A stretch of 64,000 nucleotides of DNA, taken from Bacteroidales bacterium (GTDB lineage: Bacteria > Bacteroidota > Bacteroidia > Bacteroidales > UBA932). The stretch's first letter is position 1; each line of letters opens with the position of its first letter. The stretch lies in assembly GCA_011620605.1 (NCBI GenBank), contig WOYW01000001.1, positions 40,856 to 104,855 on the forward strand, read 5' to 3'. Below are positions 48,569 to 56,422 of this stretch, piece after piece. The notes under the pieces are model-generated. The model saw nothing but the letters and a program-made list of their open reading frames with translations, did no database searches and was not told where the DNA came from. A program made the position numbers and the translations under genes.

Positions 48569-49048
48569 TCAGAATTTTTTAACGCGAAAATGACAATAGG
48601 GATGGTGTCCTGTTTTATCGTAATAATGCTGGTGATAATTTTCCGCTTTCCAGAAACGGGAAGCAGGAGTCAGAGCCGTATTGACTGTATGTCCCTTTTT
48701 CCTGAGGATATCCATAAGTTTTTGAGCAGCAACCCGTTGCTTGTCCTTTGTATAAAAGATTTCTGACCGGTATTGGGGGCCAGTGTCCGGGCCCTGTCCG
48801 TCTGTCTGTCCCGGGTCGTGGATCTCAAAGAACAAACGGCACAATTCTTCAAAACTTGTAAGAACCGGGTCAAATTCCACTTCCACCGCTTCTGCATGAC
48901 CGGTTTGATGGGATTTGACTTCCTCGTAAGTGGGATTTTCCTTTTCCCCTCCAATGTAACCAACTGTTGTATTTATCACCCCCTGAGCTCTGTCCAGGTA
49001 ATGTTGCACACCCCAGAAACAGCCTGCTGCAAATATCGCTTTTTCCAT
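48569..49048 (-). CDS. msrA: peptide methionine sulfoxide reductase MsrA
   Basis: Repairs S-methionine sulfoxide in proteins. The 159-residue protein begins with the catalytic motif AAGCFWGVQHY (Cys10) and has GYIGGEKENPTYEEV, the VEFDP segment and YRSEIFYTKD. There is no fused MsrB and no signal peptide, so it is a cytoplasmic, MsrA-only enzyme. The ATG at 49048 lies four bases after a -7 element. It is followed by ettA. Confidence 0.96.
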   Translation of the reverse strand: MEKAIFAAGCFWGVQHYLDRAQGVINTTVGYIGGEKENPTYEEVKSHQTGHAEAVEVEFDPVLTSFEELCRLFFEIHDPGQTDGQGPDTGPQYRSEIFYTKDKQRVAAQKLMDILRKKGHTVNTALTPASRFWKAENYHQHYYDKTGHHPYCHFRVKKF

Positions 49049-49052
49049 AGCG

Positions 49053-49060
49053 CAAAGATA
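49053..49060 (-). promoter_or_regulatory. -7 element for msrA-ettA
   Basis: The minus strand reads TATCTTTG, then CGCT, then the msrA ATG, again four bases. It predicts a leaderless mRNA. Confidence 0.55.
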
Positions 49061-49074
49061 AGAAAAAGGTGTGT

Positions 49075-49082
49075 TATCTTTG
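49075..49082 (+). promoter_or_regulatory. -7 element for the AlbA_2 gene
   Basis: TATCTTTG, then CAGC, then the ATG at 49087. It is divergent from the msrA element with 14 bases between the two boxes. Confidence 0.55.
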
Positions 49083-49086
49083 CAGC

Positions 49087-49692
49087 ATGCATCCGCTGGA
49101 AAAAATGATCAGCCAGGGGGAACACGTGCAACAGGACTTTAAATACTTTTTGAATGACACCAAAAAGATCGCCCGTTCCCTGGCCGCCTTTGCCAACACT
49201 GAAGGCGGGCGGCTTCTTGTGGGTGTTAAGGATAACGGGAAAGTGGCCGGGTTGAAACACAAGGAAGAAGAAGCCTATGTGGTAGAGGCCGCTGCCCACG
49301 TTTTCTGTAAACCGGCCGTTAAATATTCAACACGGTTTTGGGAATATGAAGGAAAAACCGTTATGGAAGTCAATGTCCCCAAAAGCACAAAGGCACCGCA
49401 TACAGCCCCGGACGAAACAGGTAAACGCACCTGCTACATCAGGAAAGAGGACGAAAACAAAGTGGCCTCGCTCCTGGAGACCACCGTGCTTAAAATGACC
49501 CATTCATCCAAACCGTTGTCATTTATAATGGATTCCCACCACAAACGCTTGCTGGAAGTACTCAGGACCTACGACAATAGCCGTGGTTACGATATTGAAG
49601 AATTGTCACGGCTGAGCCTAATGACACAACAAGAATGTTTAACCGCCCTGGCAGGATTGATAGCCGGCGGCACCATTCAGACATCCAGATAA
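49087..49692 (+). CDS. AlbA_2 (Schlafen-type) domain protein
   Basis: A 201-residue cytoplasmic protein whose N-terminal 130 residues match the AlbA_2 domain: QDFKYFLNDTKKIARSLAAFANTEGGRLLVGVKDNGKVAGL and later CYIRKEDENKVAS. The C-terminal part (about 145-201) looks like a winged helix (RLLEVLRTYDNSRGYDIEELSRLSLMTQQECLTALAGLIAGG). Such proteins are probable nucleic-acid-binding regulators; the target is unknown. The alternative GTG at 49069 overlaps the -7 element, so the ATG at 49087 is preferred. Its 3' end overlaps the winged-helix gene by 16 bp. Confidence 0.8.
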   Translation: MHPLEKMISQGEHVQQDFKYFLNDTKKIARSLAAFANTEGGRLLVGVKDNGKVAGLKHKEEEAYVVEAAAHVFCKPAVKYSTRFWEYEGKTVMEVNVPKSTKAPHTAPDETGKRTCYIRKEDENKVASLLETTVLKMTHSSKPLSFIMDSHHKRLLEVLRTYDNSRGYDIEELSRLSLMTQQECLTALAGLIAGGTIQTSR

Positions 49693-49964
49693 CCTTTAAT
49701 AGCGTCCACGTAAGCGCGGAACGCGTCTATTCCCTTTTGTGTTATCCGGCAGACCGTCCGGGGTTTCTTCCCTTTATAAGTTTTCTCTACATCTATATAT
49801 CCCGCATTCTGAAGTTTGTCCAGCTGAATGCTCAAATTCCCCGAAGAAGCGCCTGTCTTTTCCTGCAGGTATACAAAATCAGCTTCTTCCAGTGCAATAA
49901 GTACCGACATTACGGCCAGTCTTAATTCAGAATGCAACAGGGGATCTAACTGGTTAAGCATCAT
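49677..49964 (-). CDS. winged-helix transcriptional regulator (HTH_34, MarR-like)
   Basis: A 95-residue winged-helix protein: MLNQLDPLLHSELRLAVMSVLIALEEADF, a recognition helix in GASSGNLSIQLDKLQNAGYIDVEKTYKGKKPRTVCRIT, and a C-terminal helix. In Bacteroidetes this small type is often encoded with a small membrane protein, as here. The chosen ATG at 49964 (or 49961) overlaps the stop of that upstream membrane-protein gene, so translation is probably coupled. An ATG at 49988 lies further inside the neighbour and is less likely. It probably regulates its own operon. Confidence 0.82.
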   Translation of the reverse strand: MMLNQLDPLLHSELRLAVMSVLIALEEADFVYLQEKTGASSGNLSIQLDKLQNAGYIDVEKTYKGKKPRTVCRITQKGIDAFRAYVDAIKGYLDV

Positions 49965-50541
49965 TCCTGGGGTTTTTATTTGCGGCATTATGTAAAATGT
50001 GACCGGGAAGGACCATCATGACAGCAAATGCAATAGCAAGGACAACCATACTTGTAATGCCGGTGACCCAGAGCAGTACAAAAGACGTAAGTATACCCAG
50101 TATACCGCAAATGATCAAAGGGGCGTACTTTACAAGCAGACCCGTGCAGCTTACGCCAATGGCTGCCAGAAGCGTCATGATAAAGGGAGCAGGGAATCCA
50201 CGTAAAAGGAATACAGGGATCATGCATAGCATCATGACCCCGGCCAGAAAGATCCAGATCCTTCCAATGAGAGATCCCAGATGGGATTGTGAGACACCGC
50301 CCCTGCGGGTACGGGCCCACCCAAGCAAACCATAGACCAACCATCCTATTACCGGTATGGCTATCCATAAAAGGTGGAACATGTAATTTTCCGTTTTTGT
50401 AATTGCAAACCAGACTGCCAAAGTCGTTACAATACTGGTGTAACCGAATATCAGCATCGGTAATGCGGCATTTTTTTCTATCCCCTTACGGGTGTTGTCG
50501 ATCATCCTGGTGATCAATTCCAGACTTTCTTTTTCATTCAT
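49954..50541 (-). CDS. small multi-pass membrane protein, family not recognised
   Basis: A 195-residue protein: about 25 charged N-terminal residues (MNEKESLELITRMIDNTRKG), then about five hydrophobic helices (about 28-50, 58-78, 100-122, 123-142, 150-185) and a short polar tail. It precedes the winged-helix regulator and overlaps it. No enzymatic motif is visible. The pair resembles small sensory or stress-linked membrane/regulator operons of Bacteroidetes, but the function is unknown. The ATG at 50541 is preferred over one at 50553 because it gives the conserved-looking NEKESLELI start; the choice is not certain. Confidence 0.7.
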   Translation of the reverse strand: MNEKESLELITRMIDNTRKGIEKNAALPMLIFGYTSIVTTLAVWFAITKTENYMFHLLWIAIPVIGWLVYGLLGWARTRRGGVSQSHLGSLIGRIWIFLAGVMMLCMIPVFLLRGFPAPFIMTLLAAIGVSCTGLLVKYAPLIICGILGILTSFVLLWVTGITSMVVLAIAFAVMMVLPGHILHNAANKNPRNDA

Positions 50542-50574
50542 AATTTTTCCCATGCTTAAAATTTTATGTTGCTA

Positions 50575-50582
50575 CAAATATA
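50575..50582 (-). promoter_or_regulatory. -7 element for the membrane protein/regulator operon
   Basis: The minus strand reads TATATTTG, 33 bases upstream of the ATG at 50541. It is divergent from the metY promoter. Confidence 0.5.
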
Positions 50583-50625
50583 AAGTGTTTTATTTTATAA
50601 ACCTAATGTTTTTACAAAATCTTTT

Positions 50626-50633
50626 TATATTTG
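50626..50633 (+). promoter_or_regulatory. -7 element for the met operon
   Basis: TATATTTG, placing a transcript start near 50640 and leaving a leader of about 120 bases before metY. No clear TTTG is seen 19-21 bases upstream. Confidence 0.5.
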
Positions 50634-50637
50634 CATT

Positions 50638-50760
50638 GTGATATACTTGTTTCACATATCCTCTATGATAATGCGAATGCATCGTTAAGATGCAATTCCG
50701 CATGGGACTTTTCCCCGTCCCACCCGATTTCCTTTTTTATATAAACATAAAATTTACGAC
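50638..50760 (+). promoter_or_regulatory. structured 5' leader of the metY-metX-thrA-asd operon
   Basis: The leader can form three stems: GTGA/TCAC (50638-50641 with 50652-50655), a two-part stem of ATGCG/CGCAT (50671-50675 with 50699-50703) and TGCATC/GATGCA (50678-50683 with 50689-50694) around the loop GTTAA, and GGGAC/GTCCC (50704-50708 with 50717-50721). A T-rich stretch follows at 50732-50740, about eleven bases after the last stem. The long leader ahead of methionine genes suggests control by attenuation or a riboswitch. The conserved cores of SAM-I and SAM-II were not found. No start codon for a long leader peptide was identified. Confidence 0.5.
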
Positions 50761-50763
50761 ATA

Positions 50764-52050
50764 ATGTCAGTATATAATCGTTTTGAGACCTTGCAGGTCC
50801 ATGCCGGACGTATTTCGGATCCGGCCACAGGCGCCTGCGCCACCCCCCTTTACCAGACCTCGGCTTTTCATTTCAATGATATGGCACATGCCGCCCGGCT
50901 CTTTGAACTAAAAGAAGACGGGTTTATTTATTCCCGTCTTTCCAATCCCACGGTTCGTGTTCTGGAAGAAAGGGTTGCAGCTTTGGAAGGATGTGCAACA
51001 GCCGTGGCCACTTCCTCGGGGCAGGCAGCCCACTTTCTTACGTTTCAGAACCTGGCGGTGCCCGGTGACAATTTCGTAACCTTTCCCTCGTTGTACGGAG
51101 GTACACACACATTGTTCAGGGACCGGTTTAGGAGTTTCGGGATCGATTTTCGTTTTGCATCCGGCAAAAAACCTCATAATGCGGAGGCACTGATTGACGA
51201 TCGCACTAAAGGTTTGTTTGTGGAAACCATTGCCAACTCGGATTATCACGTACCCGATTTTGAAGCCCTGGCAGAAATTTGCAAAAAACACAGGATCCCC
51301 CTGATCACGGACAATACTTTCGGGGCCGGCGGGTACCTGTTTCGTCCTGCCACTTACGGAGCGGCCATAGTTACTCATTCGGCCACCAAATGGATAGGCG
51401 GTCACGGGAACAGCATTGCCGGCATAGTAGTAGATGCAGGAACCTTTAACTGGGATAACGGTCGTTTCCCATATTTTACCGAAAATTGCGATTCCTATCA
51501 CGGGTTGAACTTTTGGGAAACTTTCGGAAACAAAACATTTTCCGCCCGGGCCAGGGCTTTGGGGTTGCGGGACTGGGGCTGTTGCCTGTCCCCGTTCAAC
51601 GCCCTGCTGATCCTCCAGGGAATTGAAACACTGTCCCTGCGTGTACAAAGAGCTACGGACAATGCCCTGGAACTGGCCGGTTGGCTTGAAAAACAGGACT
51701 GTGTAGCTCATGTCAGTTACCCGGGTTTGAAATCGCATCCTTCGTATCTCAACGTAAAAAAATATTTTAAAAACGGGGCGGGAGCCGTATTGAGTTTTAC
51801 GCTGAAAGGAGATCGCAACACCACGGCAAAATTTGTAGAACGGCTTCAACTGATCACACACCTGACCAATGTGGGAGATAACAAAACCCTGATCACCCAT
51901 CCGGCTTCTACAACCCACGGACAGTTATCCGACAAAGAACTGGAACTGGCAGGCATTGGTCAAGGGACACTGCGTCTTTCAGTGGGTATAGAACATATTG
52001 ACGATCTGAAAAATGATCTGTCAGGATCACTTGCAAAATGCGCCCGATGA
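50764..52050 (+). CDS. metY: O-acetylhomoserine sulfhydrylase
   Basis: PLP enzyme that makes homocysteine (or methionine with methanethiol) from O-acetylhomoserine and sulfide. The 428 residues are the length of this class, longer than cystathionine gamma-synthase. Motifs: RFETLQVHAG at the start, YSRLSNPTVRVLEERVAALEG, SSGQAAHFLT, DNTFGAGGYLF and the PLP lysine in HSATKWIGGHG (Lys209). It is directly followed by metX, which supplies its substrate. The overlap of 4 bp (ATGA) with metX indicates coupled translation. Confidence 0.93.
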   Translation: MSVYNRFETLQVHAGRISDPATGACATPLYQTSAFHFNDMAHAARLFELKEDGFIYSRLSNPTVRVLEERVAALEGCATAVATSSGQAAHFLTFQNLAVPGDNFVTFPSLYGGTHTLFRDRFRSFGIDFRFASGKKPHNAEALIDDRTKGLFVETIANSDYHVPDFEALAEICKKHRIPLITDNTFGAGGYLFRPATYGAAIVTHSATKWIGGHGNSIAGIVVDAGTFNWDNGRFPYFTENCDSYHGLNFWETFGNKTFSARARALGLRDWGCCLSPFNALLILQGIETLSLRVQRATDNALELAGWLEKQDCVAHVSYPGLKSHPSYLNVKKYFKNGAGAVLSFTLKGDRNTTAKFVERLQLITHLTNVGDNKTLITHPASTTHGQLSDKELELAGIGQGTLRLSVGIEHIDDLKNDLSGSLAKCAR

Positions 52051-53045
52051 AAGAAAACATTTTTTTTTATAAAGATCCTTTTACGCTGGAATGCGGGGAT
52101 GTGCTGCCCGGCATTAAGATTACCTATCATCGCAGTGAAGGCTCCCCTGAAGGGCGCAAGGTGGTGTGGATATGCCACGCCCTGACAGCCAATTCCAACC
52201 CGCAGGACTGGTGGCCGGCCCTGGTCGGCCCCGGTAAATATTTTGATCCCGGCAAACAATACCTGGTCTGTGCCAACGTACTGGGTTCGTGCTACGGATC
52301 AACCGGTCCGGATGCAGCCGGATTTCCCCTGATCACCATAAGAGACATGGTCAAAGCCCACGAATTGTTACGCGAACACCTTGGTATTCAAACCATTGAC
52401 ATTCTGATAGGCGGTTCCAGCGGGGGCTTCCAGGCCCTGGAATGGAGTATCATTCGCCCTAATCTCATAAAAAATCTATGCCTGATCGCCTGCAACGCAC
52501 GGGTAAGCCCCTGGGCAACCGCATTAAATGAAGCGCAACGCATGGCACTCCGGGCAGATCCCTCTTATGGGCAGCAACATCATCCAGACGGAGGAAAACG
52601 GGGACTTGCCGCCGCCCGTGCCATGGCTTTGTTATCTTACAGATCTTACGAAGGATACGGGAAAACACAGGCCGAGTTGTCGGCCGATGCACTGTTGGCA
52701 TCCAGAGCCTGTTCATACCAGCAGCACCAGGGAGAGAAGCTTACCCGGCGCTTTTGCCCGTATAGTTATTATTCACTGACCTTGAGCCTGGATTCGCACA
52801 ATGTAGGACGGGGACGCGGAAGCGTGGAAGCTGCTTTATCCGGTATCCGTGCACGAACGCTTTGTATTGGCATTGACAGCGATCTCCTTTTTCCCTTTGC
52901 CGAGATAAAATATATGGCCCGTCACATTCCGGGAGCCGTAGTAGATATTATATCGTCAGATTTTGGTCATGACGGATTTTTACTTGAATACGAACAAATT
53001 ATTTCATCATTATGCAGGTTCTTAAATTCGGAGGCACCTCGGTAG
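52047..53045 (+). CDS. metX: homoserine O-acetyltransferase
   Basis: Acetylates homoserine with acetyl-CoA. The alpha/beta-hydrolase-fold protein has LTANSNPQDWWPALVG, the VLGSCYGSTGP motif, the nucleophile GGSSGGFQALEW (Ser125) and a C-terminal GIDSDLLFPFAEIKYMARHIPG plus SDFGHDGFLLE carrying the aspartate and histidine. MetX enzymes of this fold differ from MetA. The ATG at 52047 overlaps the metY stop (ATGA) and gives 332 residues; an ATG at 52038 is possible. The last 34 bp overlap thrA in another frame. This pathway uses acetyl- rather than succinyl-homoserine if the family trend holds. Confidence 0.92.
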   Translation: MKENIFFYKDPFTLECGDVLPGIKITYHRSEGSPEGRKVVWICHALTANSNPQDWWPALVGPGKYFDPGKQYLVCANVLGSCYGSTGPDAAGFPLITIRDMVKAHELLREHLGIQTIDILIGGSSGGFQALEWSIIRPNLIKNLCLIACNARVSPWATALNEAQRMALRADPSYGQQHHPDGGKRGLAAARAMALLSYRSYEGYGKTQAELSADALLASRACSYQQHQGEKLTRRFCPYSYYSLTLSLDSHNVGRGRGSVEAALSGIRARTLCIGIDSDLLFPFAEIKYMARHIPGAVVDIISSDFGHDGFLLEYEQIISSLCRFLNSEAPR

Positions 53046-55417
53046 CCGATGCCTCTTCTATAAAACAAGTCATGGAGATTGTCAAAAGATCTTCCGCCCG
53101 GGATAAAACAATAGTTGTGGCTTCCGCACTGAGTGGTGTCACCGATGCTCTGATAGAGATAGGAGACCGTGCCGGCCTGGGCGATGAAACCTACCTGCAG
53201 GGTATAAGCGACCTGGAAAAAAGGCACCAGTTGCTTGCCGGAGAACTTATCCCGAAAAATTTCAGGAACGATGTATTGACGATCCTTACCCTTCTGTTTG
53301 AAAAACTCAGGGATGTTTGCCGTGGAGCCTGCCTGATCAGGGAGATCAGTCGGTCCACCTCGGATCTCATTGTTGGTTTTGGAGAGTTGTTTTCTACACG
53401 GATCCTGGAAGCAAAGTGCAATTCCATGGGAATGAGCTGCAAGTGGATAGATTCCCGGAAAATCATCCAGACTGAACCTGTATCCCGCCAAATTGCCGTC
53501 ACAGTAAATACGGCTGTGACCTTTAAAAATATCCGGGAAATGTTGCAGAACAATCCGGCCAAGATCCTGATCCTGCCAGGGTTTGTTGCCTCGGACCCGG
53601 AAGGAAGAACCACTACTCTGGGCCGGGGAGGTTCCGATTATACCGCTTCTCTGTTGGCTGTGGGAGGAAAGGCCCGGATGCTCCGGATCTGGACCGATGT
53701 TAACGGAATGATGACGGCCGATCCGTGTATTGTTCCCGATGCCCGTACCATAGAGCATATTTCCTACAAAGAAGCACTGGAAATATCCCATTTTGGGGCA
53801 AAAGTTGTGTATCCTCCTACAATTCAGCCAGTTGTTGCCAAAGGTATCCCGATAATGGTGAAAAACACGTTTGATCCTGACGGACCCGGTACGCTCATAG
53901 AGGGGAACCCGCCCGAAGGACATGAAAAGATCCGGGGTATATCAGGAAGCAACCGGATTGCGCTTTTATCCATGGAAGGCAGCGGAATGGTTGGCATTCC
54001 GGGGTATTCCAGCCGTCTTTTCAACACCCTTACCCAACAACAGATCAACATCGTTCTTATTACCCAGGCATCTTCCGTACACACCATGTTGGTGGCTATT
54101 GATGAAAAAGATGCCGAAAAAGCACGGCTGGCAGCCGATGAAACTTTTGCTTACGAAATATCGTTGCAAAAAGTGGAACCCCTGAAAGTGGAAAGCGGCT
54201 ATTCCATTATCAGTCTCATTGGCGATGACATGAAAAACCAGTCGGGAGCCAGCGGCCGCATGTTCGAGGCCATCGGAAGACTTAACATTACCATCCGGGC
54301 CATTGCCCAGGGATCCTCTGAAAAAAACGTTTCCGCCGTAGTCAGAACCTCTGACGTAAAAGAAGCCATTGCGGCGGTACATGAAGAATTTTTCGGGTCC
54401 CCCAAACGGCAGATCAATCTGTTCATTGCCGGCTGGGGAAACGTGGGGAAAAGCCTCACACAGATGATCCTGGATCAAAAAGAAGCCCTTATGCGTGAAG
54501 AAAATCTGGTCCTGCACATAGCCGGCATATGCAACAGTAAAAAAATGGCATTTCAAAAAGAAGGGAACAGATCCTTTGACATTTCAGAAGCATTTTCCAA
54601 AAGCGGGCTGCCTAACAGCAACGGCAGTTTCCCGGATACCATGATGGAAATGAACCTCAGAAACAGTGTGTTTGTGGATTGTACATCAGACCATTACCTT
54701 GCAGCACGTTATGCAGACATCCTGGAAGCCGGGATCGCTGTTGTGACTTGTAATAAAATTGCCAATTCACTGGACATGGACTATTACAAACGATTGCGTT
54801 GCGCATCACGCAGGAAAAACACTCCATTTTTGTATGAAACCAATGTAGGAGCTGCACTTCCGGTAATTTCCCTTATCAGGCAAATGCGACGCAGCGGCGA
54901 TACCCCCGTAAAAATAGAAGCCTGCCTGTCGGGAACGCTCAATTATGTATTCGGAAAATACGACGGAACCGTTCCCTTCCATGAGATCGTTGAAGAAGCT
55001 TCCCGCCTGGGATATACCGAGCCGGATCCCATGACCGATCTTTCAGGTACGGATGTTTTGCGAAAAGCGCTGATCCTGGCGCGTGAGTGTGGTCTTGAAG
55101 CGGAAGAAGGGGAAATAGAAACACAATCTTTTATCCCGCCAGAATGGCCCAATGAAAAACATTTTAAAAACCTCTTCAAGAAAAGCATTTACCATGGAAG
55201 CAAATTGCGGTTTGTAACCCGGATTGAAAACGGGATCATTAAGGCAGGACTGGAACAAGTTCCCGCGTCGCATCCTTTTAGCGATCTAAGGGGAACCGAC
55301 AGCAGTATCATTCTGTACAGCAGGCTCTATCCCGACGGGTTGCGTATAGAAGGTGCCGGAGCCGGAGCCGACCAGACGGCTTCCGGATTGTTGAACGATA
55401 TACTTCAGACAAGATGA
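53012..55417 (+). CDS. thrA: bifunctional aspartokinase/homoserine dehydrogenase
   Basis: An 801-residue fusion that carries the first and third steps from aspartate to homoserine. The aspartokinase half begins LKFGGTSVADASSI and includes LGRGGSDYTASLLA and the WTDVNGMMTADP segment. ACT regulatory domains lie around 310-460 (VGIPGYSSRLFNTLTQQQINIVLITQASS). The homoserine dehydrogenase half starts at about 467 with LFIAGWGNVGKSLTQ and has TNVGAALPVISLI and LSGTLNYVFGKYDG. The start at 53012 falls inside the end of metX, so translation is coupled. Feedback by threonine is usual for ThrA, but the sequence alone does not tell which amino acid acts here. Confidence 0.95.
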   Translation: MQVLKFGGTSVADASSIKQVMEIVKRSSARDKTIVVASALSGVTDALIEIGDRAGLGDETYLQGISDLEKRHQLLAGELIPKNFRNDVLTILTLLFEKLRDVCRGACLIREISRSTSDLIVGFGELFSTRILEAKCNSMGMSCKWIDSRKIIQTEPVSRQIAVTVNTAVTFKNIREMLQNNPAKILILPGFVASDPEGRTTTLGRGGSDYTASLLAVGGKARMLRIWTDVNGMMTADPCIVPDARTIEHISYKEALEISHFGAKVVYPPTIQPVVAKGIPIMVKNTFDPDGPGTLIEGNPPEGHEKIRGISGSNRIALLSMEGSGMVGIPGYSSRLFNTLTQQQINIVLITQASSVHTMLVAIDEKDAEKARLAADETFAYEISLQKVEPLKVESGYSIISLIGDDMKNQSGASGRMFEAIGRLNITIRAIAQGSSEKNVSAVVRTSDVKEAIAAVHEEFFGSPKRQINLFIAGWGNVGKSLTQMILDQKEALMREENLVLHIAGICNSKKMAFQKEGNRSFDISEAFSKSGLPNSNGSFPDTMMEMNLRNSVFVDCTSDHYLAARYADILEAGIAVVTCNKIANSLDMDYYKRLRCASRRKNTPFLYETNVGAALPVISLIRQMRRSGDTPVKIEACLSGTLNYVFGKYDGTVPFHEIVEEASRLGYTEPDPMTDLSGTDVLRKALILARECGLEAEEGEIETQSFIPPEWPNEKHFKNLFKKSIYHGSKLRFVTRIENGIIKAGLEQVPASHPFSDLRGTDSSIILYSRLYPDGLRIEGAGAGADQTASGLLNDILQTR

Positions 55418-56421
55418 AAAAAAAAGTATTGGTTGCCGGGGCCACCGGGCTGGTTGGCGGACTAATGACTAAAATACTGGAAGAAAGGGATTTCCCGGTG
55501 GATCAGTTAATTCCCGTTGCCTCGGACCGTTCTGCAGGGAAAACGATTGTTTTTCGTAACAAGTCCGTCCCAGTTCTCGGCTTTCAGGAAGCTCTTGGAC
55601 TAAGGCCCGACATGGCTCTGTTTTCCGCCGGCATAGAGGTTTCTCGTGTCTGGGCTCCCCTTCTGGCCGAAACAGGCTGCCGGGTGATCGACAATTCTTC
55701 CTGCTGGAGAATGGATCCCCAGATTAAACTTATTGTGCCGGAAATCAACGGGTACCTGCTCAGTTCAAAAGACAGGATCATTGCCAATCCCAACTGTTCC
55801 ACCATTCAGATGGTCATGGCTTTGGCTCCGCTTCATCGGCATTACGGCCTTCGCAGAATAGTAGTTTCCACGTACCAGTCCGTGACCGGATCGGGACACA
55901 AAGGTTTGGAGCAGCTTATTGCAGAAAGAAACGCCCGGATGTTGGACAACAATACCCTTGTTCCGAATTCTGTGTACCCGCGTCCCATAGACATGAACGT
56001 TATCCCCCAAATAGGAGCGTTTATGGACAACGGATATACAGAAGAAGAACTAAAAATGGTACAGGAAACGCAAAAGATACTGGAAGATCCCGGCATCAGG
56101 GTCTCGGCAACAACCGTACGGGTTCCCGTACACGGAGGTCACAGCTTATCTGTGAATGCTTCTTTTGAGAATCCCTTTACCATGGAAGAAGTTTATTCCT
56201 TGCTGACGGCATATCCGGGTTTGAGTGTCAAGGGACACGACGTTCAAACTGACTTTGTAACTCCAATGGAGGCAGAAGGCAGAGATCCTGTTTATGTTAG
56301 CAGGATACGCCGGGATCTTTCGCTGGAAAACACCCTGGATATGTGGATCGTGGCAGACAACCTGCGTAAAGGTGCCGCGCTTAATGCCGTACAAATTGCA
56401 GAAAAATTATTGTCCCTCTGA
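55414..56421 (+). CDS. asd: aspartate-semialdehyde dehydrogenase
   Basis: Reduces aspartyl phosphate to aspartate semialdehyde, the second step of the pathway. The 335-residue protein has the NADP-binding VAGATGLVGGLM, SAGIEVSRVWAPLL, VIDNSSCWRMD, the catalytic cysteine in IIANPNCSTIQMV (Cys128) and RVPVHGGHSLSVNASFE with the active-site histidine. It overlaps thrA by an ATGA and completes the set metY-metX-thrA-asd. Its stop lies one base from the stop of the convergent racemase-like gene. Confidence 0.95.
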   Translation: MKKKVLVAGATGLVGGLMTKILEERDFPVDQLIPVASDRSAGKTIVFRNKSVPVLGFQEALGLRPDMALFSAGIEVSRVWAPLLAETGCRVIDNSSCWRMDPQIKLIVPEINGYLLSSKDRIIANPNCSTIQMVMALAPLHRHYGLRRIVVSTYQSVTGSGHKGLEQLIAERNARMLDNNTLVPNSVYPRPIDMNVIPQIGAFMDNGYTEEELKMVQETQKILEDPGIRVSATTVRVPVHGGHSLSVNASFENPFTMEEVYSLLTAYPGLSVKGHDVQTDFVTPMEAEGRDPVYVSRIRRDLSLENTLDMWIVADNLRKGAALNAVQIAEKLLSL

Positions 56422-56422
56422 A

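Noticed and set aside
49069..49086. GTG start of the AlbA_2 gene at 49069
   Set aside because: The added codons lie across the TATCTTTG element; the ATG at 49087 is a better start.
50638..50760. SAM-I or SAM-II riboswitch before metY
   Set aside because: The conserved cores of these classes are not visible. The region is reported only as an unassigned structured leader.
50908..51918. Open frame of 336 codons antisense to metY
   Set aside because: It is the shadow of a clear PLP enzyme gene; no motif and unusual composition. The 318-codon frame antisense to thrA (52967-53923) was rejected for the same reason.
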